From Desulfarculaceae bacterium (lineage in GTDB: Bacteria; Desulfobacterota; Desulfarculia; Desulfarculales; Desulfarculaceae), in the NCBI GenBank assembly GCA_020444545.1, contig JAHLKT010000003.1:620001-684000 (forward strand): DNA of 64,000 bases, written 5' to 3'. The position numbers were made by a program, and so were the translations under genes. Below the pieces are notes generated by a model, which saw nothing but the letters and a program-made list of their open reading frames with translations, did not search any database and was not told the DNA's origin. Positions 1 through 8,262 of this stretch are shown piece by piece (the stretch's first letter is position 1; every line of letters begins with the position of its first letter).

Positions 1-1
1 G

Positions 2-583
2 ATGCACTTTTTGCCCGACGTGTACGTGACCTGCGAGGTGTGCCACGGCGCGCGCTACAACCGCGACACCCTGGAGATCACCTACAAGGGCGCCACCATC
101 GCCGACGTCTTGAACATGACCTGCAACCAGGCCCTGGAGTTCTTCGCCAACGTGCCGGCCATTAGAGCCAAGCTCCAGACCCTGGTGGACGTGGGCCTGG
201 GCTACATCCGCCTGGGCCAGAGCGCCACCACCCTGAGCGGCGGCGAGGCCCAGCGGGTGAAGCTCAGCCGCGAGCTGGGCAAGCGGGCCACGGGCCGGAC
301 GCTCTACATCCTGGACGAGCCCACCACGGGCCTGCACTTCGAGGACATCAAGAAGCTCCTTGGCGTGTTGGAGCGGCTGGTGGAGATGGGCAACACCGTG
401 GTGGTCATCGAGCACAACCTTGAGGTGATCAAAACCGCGGACCACATCATCGACCTGGGCCCCGAGGGCGGCGACAAGGGCGGCACCGTGGTGGCCCAGG
501 GTACGCCGGAGGAGGTGGCCAAGGTCGCCAAGAGCTTCACCGGCAAGTACCTCAAAAAGGTGCTGGCCGGGCGCAAAGCTTGA
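2..583 (+). CDS. uvrA: UvrA, C-terminal part (gene enters from the left edge)
   Basis: This is the last 193 residues of the excinuclease ABC subunit A, the damage-sensing ATPase of nucleotide excision repair; full-length UvrA is about 940 residues, so only the C-terminal fifth lies here. Visible are the second CxxC pair of the C-terminal zinc finger (C11, C14), the ABC signature [15 protein letters not shown] (78-92), the Walker B segment [12 protein letters not shown] (about 101-112) and the H-loop histidine in VVVIEHNL (133-140). The first M is simply the first Met inside the window, not the start. The stop lies 57 bp before the ATG of the next gene, a glycosyltransferase with no obvious functional link. 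Confidence 0.97.
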   Translation: MHFLPDVYVTCEVCHGARYNRDTLEITYKGATIADVLNMTCNQALEFFANVPAIRAKLQTLVDVGLGYIRLGQSATTLSGGEAQRVKLSRELGKRATGRTLYILDEPTTGLHFEDIKKLLGVLERLVEMGNTVVVIEHNLEVIKTADHIIDLGPEGGDKGGTVVAQGTPEEVAKVAKSFTGKYLKKVLAGRKA

Positions 584-639
584 CAGGGGGCGGCCGGGCG
601 GTGCTTACTGGCGGGGATGTTTCGCTCGCCAGGGGGTCC

Positions 640-1344
640 ATGCTCGACTACAGCGTCTTCATACCGGTCTACAACGAAGAGGCCATCCTGGAAGGCAACA
701 CCCGCCGCCTGGTGGATTACCTTCGCGGGCTGGGCCACCCCTTCGAGCTGATCATCGGCTCCAACGGCAGCGACGACAACACCGTGGCCATCGGCGAGGC
801 CCTGGCCGGGGAGCTGCCCGAACTGGTGTTCTTCCACCTTTCCGCCAAAGGCCCGGGCTTCGCCTTTGCCCAGGCCATCCGGCTCTTCAAGGGCCGGGCC
901 CTGATCACCATGGACATGGATTTGGCCGTGGACCTGGAATTCATGCCCCAGGCCCTGGAGCTTTTGGCCGAGAATCAGGTGGTGGTGGGCTCCAAGCGCC
1001 AGGGCCGCCAAGAGCGCAGCCTGACCCGCATCCTGGGCAGCGGCCTGTTCATCAGCGCGGCGCGGGTGCTTCTGGACCTTCCCTTTCAGGACTACTCCCT
1101 GGGGGCCAAGGGCTTCGCCCGGCCGGTATTGGAGCGCTTCGCCGGGGCGGTGGACGGCCACACCTCCTATATCACCAACCTCATGTTCTGCGCCCGGCGG
1201 GCCGGGCTGCCCATGGTGGAGCTGGCCGTGAGCTGCTCGGACAACCGGGCCAGCCGCTTCAACCTGGGCCACGAGGCGGCCTATCGCCTGGCCTGGGCCC
1301 TGCGTCTCTTCTGGCGCGGCCGCATCCTGGGCCGCTACCCCTAG
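640..1344 (+). CDS. GT2 glycosyltransferase, DPM1/polyprenyl-phosphate type
   Basis: Predicted cytoplasmic GT-A fold transferase of 234 residues that would move a sugar from a nucleotide donor to a lipid or glycan acceptor. It opens with SVFIPVYNEE, the usual first strand of GT2 enzymes, has an SNGSDDNT loop, and the metal-binding DxD equivalent is probably in ITMDMDLAVD (about residues 89-98). There are no C-terminal membrane helices, unlike some DPM1 relatives. I start it at ATG 640 because AGGGGG precedes it by a few bases and the conserved first strand begins six residues later; an upstream in-frame TTG at 580 overlaps the uvrA stop and adds only low-complexity residues. Donor and acceptor cannot be told from sequence. 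Confidence 0.85.
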   Translation: MLDYSVFIPVYNEEAILEGNTRRLVDYLRGLGHPFELIIGSNGSDDNTVAIGEALAGELPELVFFHLSAKGPGFAFAQAIRLFKGRALITMDMDLAVDLEFMPQALELLAENQVVVGSKRQGRQERSLTRILGSGLFISAARVLLDLPFQDYSLGAKGFARPVLERFAGAVDGHTSYITNLMFCARRAGLPMVELAVSCSDNRASRFNLGHEAAYRLAWALRLFWRGRILGRYP

Positions 1345-1404
1345 TAGCTTTTCCTAAAAAACCGGCCGCCTGGTAAGATCAAGGGGCAAGGAGGCTGCCC
1401 CGAG

Positions 1405-1497
1405 ATGAAACAGGCCTGGTCCAAATATTGGTGGGTGCTGGTGGTGGCGGCGGTGCTGGCCGGCTGGTACAGCGGGGTGCTGCCCCTGCCGGTTTGA
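1405..1497 (+). CDS. 30-residue single-span membrane protein (small ORF)
   Basis: A short ORF of 30 codons with an AAGGAGG ribosome-binding site about 11 bases before its ATG. The product has a short basic N-terminus (MKQAWSKYW), one hydrophobic helix (about residues 9-27) and ends in LPLPV. This is the normal architecture of bacterial small membrane proteins. It follows the glycosyltransferase by 60 bp in the same direction. No family is recognised and the function is unknown; homologues conserved in position would be needed to call it with certainty. Confidence 0.5.
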   Translation: MKQAWSKYWWVLVVAAVLAGWYSGVLPLPV

Positions 1498-1540
1498 GTA
1501 TCCTCGGTGTGCGGGCTCCCCGGCGGGGCGCCTCAATAAC

Positions 1541-1840
1541 CTACTCGAAGCTCTGGGAGGATCTGAATTCCTCTCCAATGGCCGGGGCCTGCTTGGGGTC
1601 CTGGGCCCGCTCCAGGGCCTTTTTCTTGGCCTGGTTGGCCTTTAGCTTGCGCAGATGCTCCTTGAGGCGGATCACCTCGGGGTGGTCGCCGCGGTAAATG
1701 ATGCTCAGGCCGTCCAGCTGCTTCTGGATGTCCTCCACGCTGTTGGGCTCGTTGGGCCCCGCGGCCAGGGCCGGGGCGGCCGCGGCCAGCAGGCCCAGGG
1801 CCATCAGACAGGCCAGAATATAGACGCGCGGGCCGGGCAA
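1541..1840 (-). CDS. small exported protein, unknown function
   Basis: A 99-residue protein with a clear Sec signal peptide: a hydrophobic core (ILACLMALGLLAAAAPA) ending at ALA-AG. The mature part, about 70 residues, is charged and predicted helical, with a Lys-rich stretch (RLKEHLRKLKANQAKKKA) suggesting a short coiled coil. I prefer the TTG at 1840 as start because GGAGG sits six bases upstream; an in-frame TTG at 1873 would add an unlikely Pro-rich leader. It is convergent with the small ORF upstream and diverges from the DUF116 gene. No family recognised. Confidence 0.7.
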   Translation of the reverse strand: MPGPRVYILACLMALGLLAAAAPALAAGPNEPNSVEDIQKQLDGLSIIYRGDHPEVIRLKEHLRKLKANQAKKKALERAQDPKQAPAIGEEFRSSQSFE

Positions 1841-1991
1841 GGCCGCCTCCGTTGGGGGGTTAACGCGCGGCAAACCGGCAACGCCGCGCCCTGGGTTTCA
1901 AACTAGCACGCCATGGCCCCCCGGGCCAGCCCGAGCTTTTAGCCGGGATTTCCCTTGTGGGCCCGCCGCCCATCTGTCAAGATTCAGCCTC

Positions 1992-2693
1992 ATGGACCTA
2001 AATTCCCACTGGCCGTGGCTTGCCGTGGGCCTGCCCCTGGCCGTATTGGTGCTGGCCCTGTCGCCGCTGATCATGGGCCGCCTCCTGGCTCCCCGCTTCA
2101 CCTTGGCCCTGTTCCGCCGCTTCGGCTGGGCCCTGGCCGGGCTCCTGGGCCGCTTGCGCCCGGAGCTGGACCTGCGCCTCATGGTGCGGGCGGGCAACCG
2201 CTACTTCCAAAAGAAATTCGCCACCACCCCCTTTGCCCGGCGGGCCCTGTTTTTGCCCTTCTGCCTCAGGCCCCTGGACTGCCCCGCCGGGGTGGACCCG
2301 GAGCTGGGCCTGCTCTGCGCGGGCGGCTGCCCGGAGTGCGAGCTGGGCCGGGTGCGGGCCGAGGCCCTGGAGTTGGGCTACGCCGCGGTCTACGTGGTGC
2401 CCTCCTCGCGCATCATGCGTGGGAAAGGCCTTCTGCCCTCGGACCAGTTCATCAAGAAGAAAATAAAAGATAACGGCTTCGGCGCGGCCCTGGGGGTCAC
2501 CTGCCCCTGGCATTTGCGCAACCGCCTCCTGGCCCGCTACACCCTGAAAAACGGCCAGACCACCTCCCTGGGCGAGAGCGGCGGCACCATGAACTCGGCC
2601 TTGCGCGGGGTGCTCATGGACCGCCAAAACTGCCGCTGCGGCGTGGTCAACTGGGCCACGGTGCGCCGCTCCCTGCGCCTCACCCACGGCTAA
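1992..2693 (+). CDS. DUF116 family membrane-anchored cysteine-rich protein
   Basis: 233 residues with one or two N-terminal membrane helices (about 8-30 and possibly 38-53) followed by a cysteine-rich domain typical of DUF116: LPFCLRPLDCPA (about 89-100), CAGGCPECELG (about 109-119), a CPWH motif near 171 and CRCG near 214. The cysteine spacing suggests metal or iron-sulfur binding, but this is not proven for the family. DUF116 proteins occur mainly in anaerobes such as sulfate reducers, clostridia and methanogens. The biochemical role is unknown. It starts at an ATG right after a palindrome-poor spacer and stands alone, about 100 bp upstream of the next gene. Confidence 0.85.
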   Translation: MDLNSHWPWLAVGLPLAVLVLALSPLIMGRLLAPRFTLALFRRFGWALAGLLGRLRPELDLRLMVRAGNRYFQKKFATTPFARRALFLPFCLRPLDCPAGVDPELGLLCAGGCPECELGRVRAEALELGYAAVYVVPSSRIMRGKGLLPSDQFIKKKIKDNGFGAALGVTCPWHLRNRLLARYTLKNGQTTSLGESGGTMNSALRGVLMDRQNCRCGVVNWATVRRSLRLTHG

Positions 2694-2792
2694 AGCCCCA
2701 ATCCCCCCATCGCGTTTCCCTTTGCCCCCCGGCCCCGTGCTAGCATTATTGACATAGGCTATCGTTTCTCTCTCCAAGTCCGGAGGATTCCC

Positions 2793-3077
2793 ATGGCCGT
2801 TTATCCAGAGACCCTGAACCCCGAGCGCCTCACCGACCGCCAGGGCGTGGAGCTGTGGCGGCGCACCATCCAGGTGGGCGAAGGCAAAGTGGTGCTCCTG
2901 GGCGCCCATCACGAGGTGGAAGACCCCGAGCAGGGCCAGGTGGTCGAGGCCAGCGTCACCGTGACCAGTTATTGCTGCCCCCGCTGCCTGCCGGTGAGCA
3001 GCGTGGTCATTTTCAATGACACCGGGCCCGGCGCCATCGACAAGGTGAAAGCCATGGAGTCCGGCCTGAGCCTCTAG
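2793..3077 (+). CDS. conserved small protein with CPRC motif
   Basis: A 94-residue protein with a GGAGG ribosome-binding site six bases before its ATG. It is not obviously secreted: no signal peptide or membrane span. A CCPRC knuckle at about residues 60-64 could bind a metal, but there is no second CxxC to complete a zinc ribbon within the protein, so dimerisation or a redox role are alternatives. The rest is predicted beta-rich (VVLLGAHHEVED, VVEASVTVTSY). No family recognised. It is flanked by DUF116 upstream and a HEAT-repeat protein downstream, each apparently a separate unit. Confidence 0.6.
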   Translation: MAVYPETLNPERLTDRQGVELWRRTIQVGEGKVVLLGAHHEVEDPEQGQVVEASVTVTSYCCPRCLPVSSVVIFNDTGPGAIDKVKAMESGLSL

Positions 3078-3344
3078 CCCACAGGCCCCTTCCCGCCTGG
3101 CCTTTGGGGGTTTCCGCCCCCCGCGCCCCGGTGCCTTCCGGGGCTATATCCTGTTTTTCCTAATTAATTGGCGCACCTCAAATTAGGGTGCTCGCCCCCC
3201 CTCATTTGGGTCGTGTCCCTCATTTACCCTTTGCCCTTCTTCTGGTTAATTAAAACTCAAGACAGCGTGATTACTCAGCGTGGTAGGAAGACCCCCGTCA
3301 GAGATGACTAAATGAGGGCTTCAAGCCCAGTAAGGATAGAGAGA

Positions 3345-3881
3345 ATGAGAACCAGAAGCATAAAGATAATGGCCCTGACAGCGCTGATGGGCCTGTGCCT
3401 GGCCGCCGCTCCGGCGATGGCCGCCCAAGACGTTCCCCAGTACCTCCAGAACAAGGTCAACAAGACTTTGGCCCAGGCCGGTCAGCAGCCCTTGGCCGCG
3501 GTGAACGGCGAGACCCTGGTGGCCCTGCTGGACAGCCCGGACGCCAAGGTGCGTTACGTGGCCGTGTACACCCTGGGCGACATCCGCGAGACCAAGGCGG
3601 TGCAGCCCCTGGTGGCCATGCTCACCAGCCCGGACCCCAACCTGCGGCGCATGAGCGCCCACGCCCTGGGCAAGATCGGTAGCCCCGCGGCCTCCACGGC
3701 CCTGGCCTACGTGATCAACACCATTGACGAGCAGAGCCTGATCCGCCACGAGGCCGGCAAGGCCCTGTCCCGCATCCCCGGCGGCAAGGCCACCCGGCTG
3801 CTGATGGCCGCCCACTGCACCGACTGCCCCCTGGTGCACCGCACCGTGCAGGTCGCGCTGGCCGGCCGTTGCGTCAAGTAA
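3345..3881 (+). CDS. exported HEAT-repeat protein
   Basis: 178 residues with a Sec signal peptide (MRTRSIKIMALTALMGLC... AMA-AQ) and a mature domain of PBS-lyase-type HEAT repeats: units around VRYVAVYTLGDI, LRRMSAHALGKIG and IRHEAGKALSRI, each with the D/A-x-R pattern of these two-helix repeats. Such repeats act as protein-binding scaffolds, so a periplasmic adaptor role is likely but the partner is unknown. Three cysteines near the C-terminus (HCTDC and RCVK) are unusual for this fold. I start at ATG 3345, which has AAGGA eight bases upstream and gives a clean signal peptide, rather than ATG 3312, which adds eleven residues before it. Confidence 0.8.
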   Translation: MRTRSIKIMALTALMGLCLAAAPAMAAQDVPQYLQNKVNKTLAQAGQQPLAAVNGETLVALLDSPDAKVRYVAVYTLGDIRETKAVQPLVAMLTSPDPNLRRMSAHALGKIGSPAASTALAYVINTIDEQSLIRHEAGKALSRIPGGKATRLLMAAHCTDCPLVHRTVQVALAGRCVK

Positions 3882-4086
3882 CCCCCTAAGCCCCCTCCCC
3901 CTCCCGCTTTACCCCGGCGGGACGGGTCAAGGGAGGTCATCCATCGCCCGGTGGATGGCCTCCCTTCTTTTTTTTCCGCGGCCTCGCCGCTCCCGGTTAT
4001 ATTAGTAGCTAGCGTTGCCCTGCCTCGGGCAGCGGCGACAGCCCCCTCCTGGAGCCGCGCCACAAGCCAAGGAGAGCCGCCGCGTC

Positions 4087-4554
4087 ATGCACCGTCTCTT
4101 TTGGATGCTACTCGTCTGCCTGCCCGCCCTGCTGCTGGGCCCCTCCCCGGCCGGGGCCGCCCCGCCGCGCCCCTTTGTGGGCATCAACGCCGAGGTGACC
4201 GTGGTCTCGGGGAAAAAGCTGCCCCTCAAAGGCCTGTGCGTGGCCGAGCGCTGCGCCATCTGCCGCGATCTGGCCGCCGCCGGGGCCTGCCGCAATCCGG
4301 GCTTCGAGATCAAGTACATGGAATCAGACACCTTCCTGCCCTTGGACCGGGTGCAGGCCCTGGAGTTCCACGGCCGGGCCCGGGGCAGCGTGAACTACTA
4401 CCACGCCTCGGTGACCATCTGGGGCGGCAGGAAGTTCATGGCCAAGGTGCTGGTGCAAAAGCAGGTCCTGCCCGTGATCATGTGCGGGCTCAACGACATC
4501 GGCACCGTCTCCTGCCTGCCCCTGGGTAAGATCAAATCTTTCGTGGTCCGCTAG
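4087..4554 (+). CDS. exported protein with clustered cysteines, unknown function
   Basis: 155 residues starting at an ATG preceded by AAGGAGAG. The N-terminus is a Sec signal peptide (hydrophobic core LFWMLLVCLPALLLG, cleavage near AGA-AP). The mature part contains a cysteine cluster around residues 51-68 (GLCVAERCAICRDL, then GACRNP) and two further cysteines near the C-terminus (VIMCGLND, SCLPLG), suggesting structural disulfides or a bound metal. The remainder looks like a small beta-barrel or sandwich. I do not recognise a family. Confidence 0.7.
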   Translation: MHRLFWMLLVCLPALLLGPSPAGAAPPRPFVGINAEVTVVSGKKLPLKGLCVAERCAICRDLAAAGACRNPGFEIKYMESDTFLPLDRVQALEFHGRARGSVNYYHASVTIWGGRKFMAKVLVQKQVLPVIMCGLNDIGTVSCLPLGKIKSFVVR

Positions 4555-4669
4555 CCCGCATTTTTCATGAGGGTTGGGTGGCCTTGAACAGTCGGCCAAT
4601 GTTCTTGTGATCGTTATGAAACAAGCTCCTACTCTGCCAGGGCACGGTTTGAACCCTCGCCCGGCACAG

Positions 4670-4773
4670 CCAGCCGCCGGCGGACAAGGCGTCTGGCAAG
4701 CGAGGGCCGCGGGCGTAGCCAGAGCTACGTCGAGGCCCGAGCGCAGCCAGCAACACCGTATGCCGGTGGCTGG
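4670..4773. repeat. long imperfect palindrome / structured intergenic element
   Basis: The 306-bp space between the exported protein and the GT39 gene holds an element with nested inverted repeats. Outer arms CCAGCCGCCGGC (4670-4681) and GCCGGTGGCTGG (4762-4773) pair over 12 bp with one G-T; in the centre GTAGC and GCTAC (4715-4719, 4724-4728) form a tight stem with a CAGA loop, and GAGGGCC/GGCCCGAG lie between. Similar palindromic intergenic repeats are common in Desulfobacterota, but I cannot show copies elsewhere in this window. It could be a mobile palindromic repeat, a terminator-like RNA or a structured leader of the downstream gene. Confidence 0.45.
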
Positions 4774-4860
4774 CGCGGCCGGACACACGGCCCTTGTGAA
4801 ATATGCGGGCTGACTCAAGCGAAAGGACAACACCCGGCGGTATGTGCTATTAAAAGGCTA

Positions 4861-7800
4861 ATGAGCCTTCGTCTGCCATACCCGCGCCCGGGCCTTTCCG
4901 GGGCGTCTCCCCGGGCGGCCCTGGAGGCGGGCATCGCCGCCGGGGCCCTCCTGGGCCTCAAGAGCCAGCTATACTTCCTTTCGGTCGACGGCTGGTCCTG
5001 GGCCGTTACCCGCCTGCTGGCCGGGCTTTTGGCCGGGGGCCTGGCCGGGGGTCTCATCGCCTGGGCCTGGGGCCTGGTGGCCGGGCCCCGCGAGGAGCGC
5101 CCCGCCCTGGGCATGCACCGGGCCGCCTGGGCCTTGTTGGGCCTTTGCCCCTTCCTGTGGCTGAACTGGGAGGCGCTGGCCGCCTGGCCTTTGCTCTGGC
5201 TGCTGCCCCTGCTGCTCTTGGGGCTCATGCTGGCCCCGGCCATGGCGGTGTGGGCCACGGGCTGGGCCCTGGCCGCCCTGGTTCCCTCGGTGATGCTCTT
5301 CTGGGACTCCCTGGGCACCGGCTCGCCGGCCTGGCTGCTGGTCACCGCCGCCCTGGGGGTGCTCTACTTCCTGGCCCTGGGCCGCCGCCTGTGCCTGGAG
5401 CCCGAGGACGAACGCCCGGCCCCGCCCTGGGTGGGCCTGGCCCTGGCGGGCATCCTGGTCCTGGGCCTGGGCCTGCGCCTTGCCGGGCTGGACCATGCCT
5501 GGCCCTTTTACGTGGCCCACGTGGACGCGCCCAAGCAGCTCAGCCTGCTGCCCGCTTTCCTGCGCGGCGAGCTGGTGCCGCCCATCCAATATCCCCTGTC
5601 CCATGTCTATCTTTATGCCGCCCTGCAAAGCCTGATCAAATGGCTGAGCGGGCCGGGACAGGGCTTGCAGCAGTGGGCCCTGGGCCAGCAGGGCTGGCTG
5701 GCCTATGTCTTGGTGGCGCGGGGGCTCCAGGCCGTGTTGGGCGCAGTGGTGCCCCTGATGGCCTTCCTGGCCGCGCGGCGGCTCTGGGGGGTGGGCGCGG
5801 GGCTTATCGCCGGGTTCCTCCTGGCGGTGGACCCGCTGCATATCACCTATTCCCGGCAGCTTATGAGCGACGTGCCCCAGACGCTGTGGGTCTGGATCGC
5901 CTTTTTCTTCGCCGCGCGCATCCTCACCGGGGGCCGCTGGTGGGACTACCTCTTTGCCGGGCTCTTCGCCGGGGCGGCGGTGGCGGCCAAGATTTACGGC
6001 GGCTACGTCATCCTGGTGGTGCTGGTGGCCTGGGCCCTGGCCCGCCCCTGGCCCGGCCTGGCCCCGCTGGTGGTGCTCGCGGCCTCCATGATCGCGGGAT
6101 GTTTGCTCTTTTCGCCCCTGTTCTGGCTGGAGCCCGCCCGTTGGTGGCATGACCTCTGGCTGGTGGTGTCCAAGGCCGCCCCACGCAAGTACCTGACCTC
6201 ATCCACCCTGGGCCTGTGGTACGCGCTCAAGGCCCTGATCCGCCGCATGGATATGGTGTGGGTGGCCCTGGCCGGGGCGGGGTTCATCTTCCTGGGCATC
6301 CGTCTGGGCATCCGCCACCGCCGGGGCGACCTCTTGGCCCTGCTGGGCGCGCTGATCTCCCTGGCCATCGTGGGGGTGCGCCTGTCCTACTTGCGCGAGT
6401 GGGACCTGGTTAACCTGACCCCCTTCCTGTCCCTGGGCATTGCCGCGCTTTTGGCGGCCATTCTGGAGTGGCTCAAGCGCCCCCTCTGGCGGCGCACCGC
6501 AGTGGTTCTGGTCGCTATTTTCCTGGCGGCGCAAGGGGTTGGGGCCCTGGGCGACGCCTGGCTGGCCCGCCTGCCCGATACCGGCCAGATGGCCCGGCGC
6601 TGGGTGGCCCACGTGTTGGCCCCGGGCCAGCTCATGGCCGGGCAATACCCGGTGAGCAAGGGCCGCTGGCTCACCCCGGACATCTATCTGCGCTCCCACA
6701 AATGGGATTTGCGCAAGGAGCTGGCCCAGGGCGCCCTGGAGCGCTCGTCCGATCTGGGCCTGTTGGTGGTGGAGCGCTTCTGGTGGGACAACCTCTTGCC
6801 CCAGCGCGGCCTGCGCCCCTTGCAGCGCTTCGCCTCGCGCAACTATTACTGGGAGAACCCGGACATCGGCATCTACCTGCCGGCGGTGCCCGACTACGCC
6901 AGCCGGATCCTGCTGCCCCACGTTCGGGCGACCCTGCCCGGTCCGGCCTATCTCTACACCCCCTGGTCGCTCTCCCGGCCCCGCGACCTGCTGATCGGCG
7001 ACCGCTTCCCCGACAGCCTGGGCTACCGCGAGTCGCAGTGGTTCATCACCGATAAGCCATTGAACGGCCTTACCTTTGCCGCCCTTGGCCGGGGGAGGGC
7101 CCGTTTGTTCTCCGCCCCGGAGATCGGCACGCCCCTGGACCTGGCCTGGGACCGCGCCCAAAGCGGGCGCATCCACCCGGCCCGGCGGCTCATCCCGGCC
7201 AATCCCCGCACCTACGGGGTGGAGGCCAAGCCCCACCGCGAAGGCGCCTTCCTGTGGGTGGGGCTCTATCCCCGGCCCGAGGGGGCCCTGCCCGTGCTGC
7301 TGCGCGCGGGCGATTGGGCGGGCATGGCCCGGGTGGCCGAAAATCTGGACGCCCAGGCGCCGCCCGAGGCCCGGCTCATGGCCGCCGCCGCCCTGCTGGA
7401 GAGCGGCCAGCGCGAGGCCGCCGGCAAGGCCCTGGCCGAGCTGGCCAAGAAACATCCCGCCTTCCTGGGGGCTTACAAGACTTTGGCCACCGCGCCCGAG
7501 CAGGCGGCCTTTGACCTGGCCTTGGCCAACCTGACCACGGCCAGCCCGCCCCTGCTCTATTGGGAGCGCCTGGCCTGGCCCTACGAGGCCCGGGGATGGC
7601 CCGAGCCGGAGATAGTCAGCGACGACAAGGGGATGCGCCTCACCCTGCCCCAGCCCTTCCTGCCCGGGCGGGTGCGCCTGCATGTGGAGCTGGCCGCGCC
7701 CCTGGCCGCGGCGGGCCGCCTGAAGGTGACCGCCTCCGGCTGGGACCACCGGGCCGCGCTGGCCTCCGAGGAGCTGGCCGCGGGCGCCCGCCGGGTGGAG

Positions 7801-7971
7801 CTGAGCCTGGAGCTAAAGCAAGGCCCCCTGAACCTGACCCTGGAGCTGGCCGCGCCGGGCGGGGAGATCAAGCGCCTCATGATCGAGCCCGACCTCAGGG
7901 CCGAGTTCGCCTGGCGCTGGCAGGTGCTCTCCACCCGCCTGAGCGCCCTGGCCGCCTGGCCCGCCCCATGA
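4861..7971 (+). CDS. large GT39/ArnT-type membrane glycosyltransferase
   Basis: A 1036-residue integral membrane protein of the polyprenyl-phosphate-dependent (GT-C) class. The first 600 residues hold many hydrophobic helices; the second half (about 600-1036) is mainly soluble and presumably periplasmic. The motif region LDHAWPFYVAHVDAPKQL (about 208-225), with acidic residues in the first external loop, and later VDPLHITYSRQLMSDVPQTL, match the PMT_2/GT39 pattern in which an Asp/Glu pair binds the lipid-linked donor. The N-terminal 200 residues with extra helices and the roughly 400-residue C-terminal part make it larger than ArnT (about 550). Start ATG has AAAAGG just upstream. The next small ORF lies 11 bp beyond its stop. 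Acceptor unknown; lipid A, protein or polysaccharide are all possible. Confidence 0.75.
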   Translation: MSLRLPYPRPGLSGASPRAALEAGIAAGALLGLKSQLYFLSVDGWSWAVTRLLAGLLAGGLAGGLIAWAWGLVAGPREERPALGMHRAAWALLGLCPFLWLNWEALAAWPLLWLLPLLLLGLMLAPAMAVWATGWALAALVPSVMLFWDSLGTGSPAWLLVTAALGVLYFLALGRRLCLEPEDERPAPPWVGLALAGILVLGLGLRLAGLDHAWPFYVAHVDAPKQLSLLPAFLRGELVPPIQYPLSHVYLYAALQSLIKWLSGPGQGLQQWALGQQGWLAYVLVARGLQAVLGAVVPLMAFLAARRLWGVGAGLIAGFLLAVDPLHITYSRQLMSDVPQTLWVWIAFFFAARILTGGRWWDYLFAGLFAGAAVAAKIYGGYVILVVLVAWALARPWPGLAPLVVLAASMIAGCLLFSPLFWLEPARWWHDLWLVVSKAAPRKYLTSSTLGLWYALKALIRRMDMVWVALAGAGFIFLGIRLGIRHRRGDLLALLGALISLAIVGVRLSYLREWDLVNLTPFLSLGIAALLAAILEWLKRPLWRRTAVVLVAIFLAAQGVGALGDAWLARLPDTGQMARRWVAHVLAPGQLMAGQYPVSKGRWLTPDIYLRSHKWDLRKELAQGALERSSDLGLLVVERFWWDNLLPQRGLRPLQRFASRNYYWENPDIGIYLPAVPDYASRILLPHVRATLPGPAYLYTPWSLSRPRDLLIGDRFPDSLGYRESQWFITDKPLNGLTFAALGRGRARLFSAPEIGTPLDLAWDRAQSGRIHPARRLIPANPRTYGVEAKPHREGAFLWVGLYPRPEGALPVLLRAGDWAGMARVAENLDAQAPPEARLMAAAALLESGQREAAGKALAELAKKHPAFLGAYKTLATAPEQAAFDLALANLTTASPPLLYWERLAWPYEARGWPEPEIVSDDKGMRLTLPQPFLPGRVRLHVELAAPLAAAGRLKVTASGWDHRAALASEELAAGARRVELSLELKQGPLNLTLELAAPGGEIKRLMIEPDLRAEFAWRWQVLSTRLSALAAWPAP

Positions 7972-7982
7972 AGGAGCCCGCC

Positions 7983-8165
7983 ATGCCCCAAGACGACCTG
8001 CGCGCCGAGGTGGCCCGCCTGCAAAAGCAGGCCCAGGAGCTGTCGCGTATCGTAAGCGATGAGGGGCACTTCCCCGGCGCGGCCACCGCCAGGCTCATCG
8101 AGGACATGCTCAAGGTCCTGGCCGAGCTGGCCCAGCGCTGCCCCCGCATGCACGGCACTGACTGA
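7983..8165 (+). CDS. 60-residue coiled-coil protein
   Basis: A short protein beginning at ATG 7983, chosen because AAGGAG lies six bases upstream; an in-frame ATG at 7968 overlaps the stop of the preceding gene and lacks such a site. The sequence is helical and rich in Leu/Ala/Arg/Glu with heptad-like spacing (LRAEVARLQKQAQELSRI, then LIEDMLKVLAELAQRC), so a short coiled coil or helical hairpin is expected. It probably forms a unit with the GT39 gene. No family recognised. Confidence 0.6.
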   Translation: MPQDDLRAEVARLQKQAQELSRIVSDEGHFPGAATARLIEDMLKVLAELAQRCPRMHGTD

Positions 8166-8262
8166 TTTTCTTGGCCAAGCGCCGGGTTTTAGGCTATTTT
8201 TACAGCTTCAACGTGAACCGGGCGGCGGCAGCGGCGCGCCGCCCGCCAGCCAGGAGCGAGCC

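Noticed and set aside
3078-3344. possible riboswitch upstream of the HEAT-repeat gene
   Set aside because: The conserved bases of c-di-GMP, fluoride or SAM classes are not present; only AT-rich patches and short stems.
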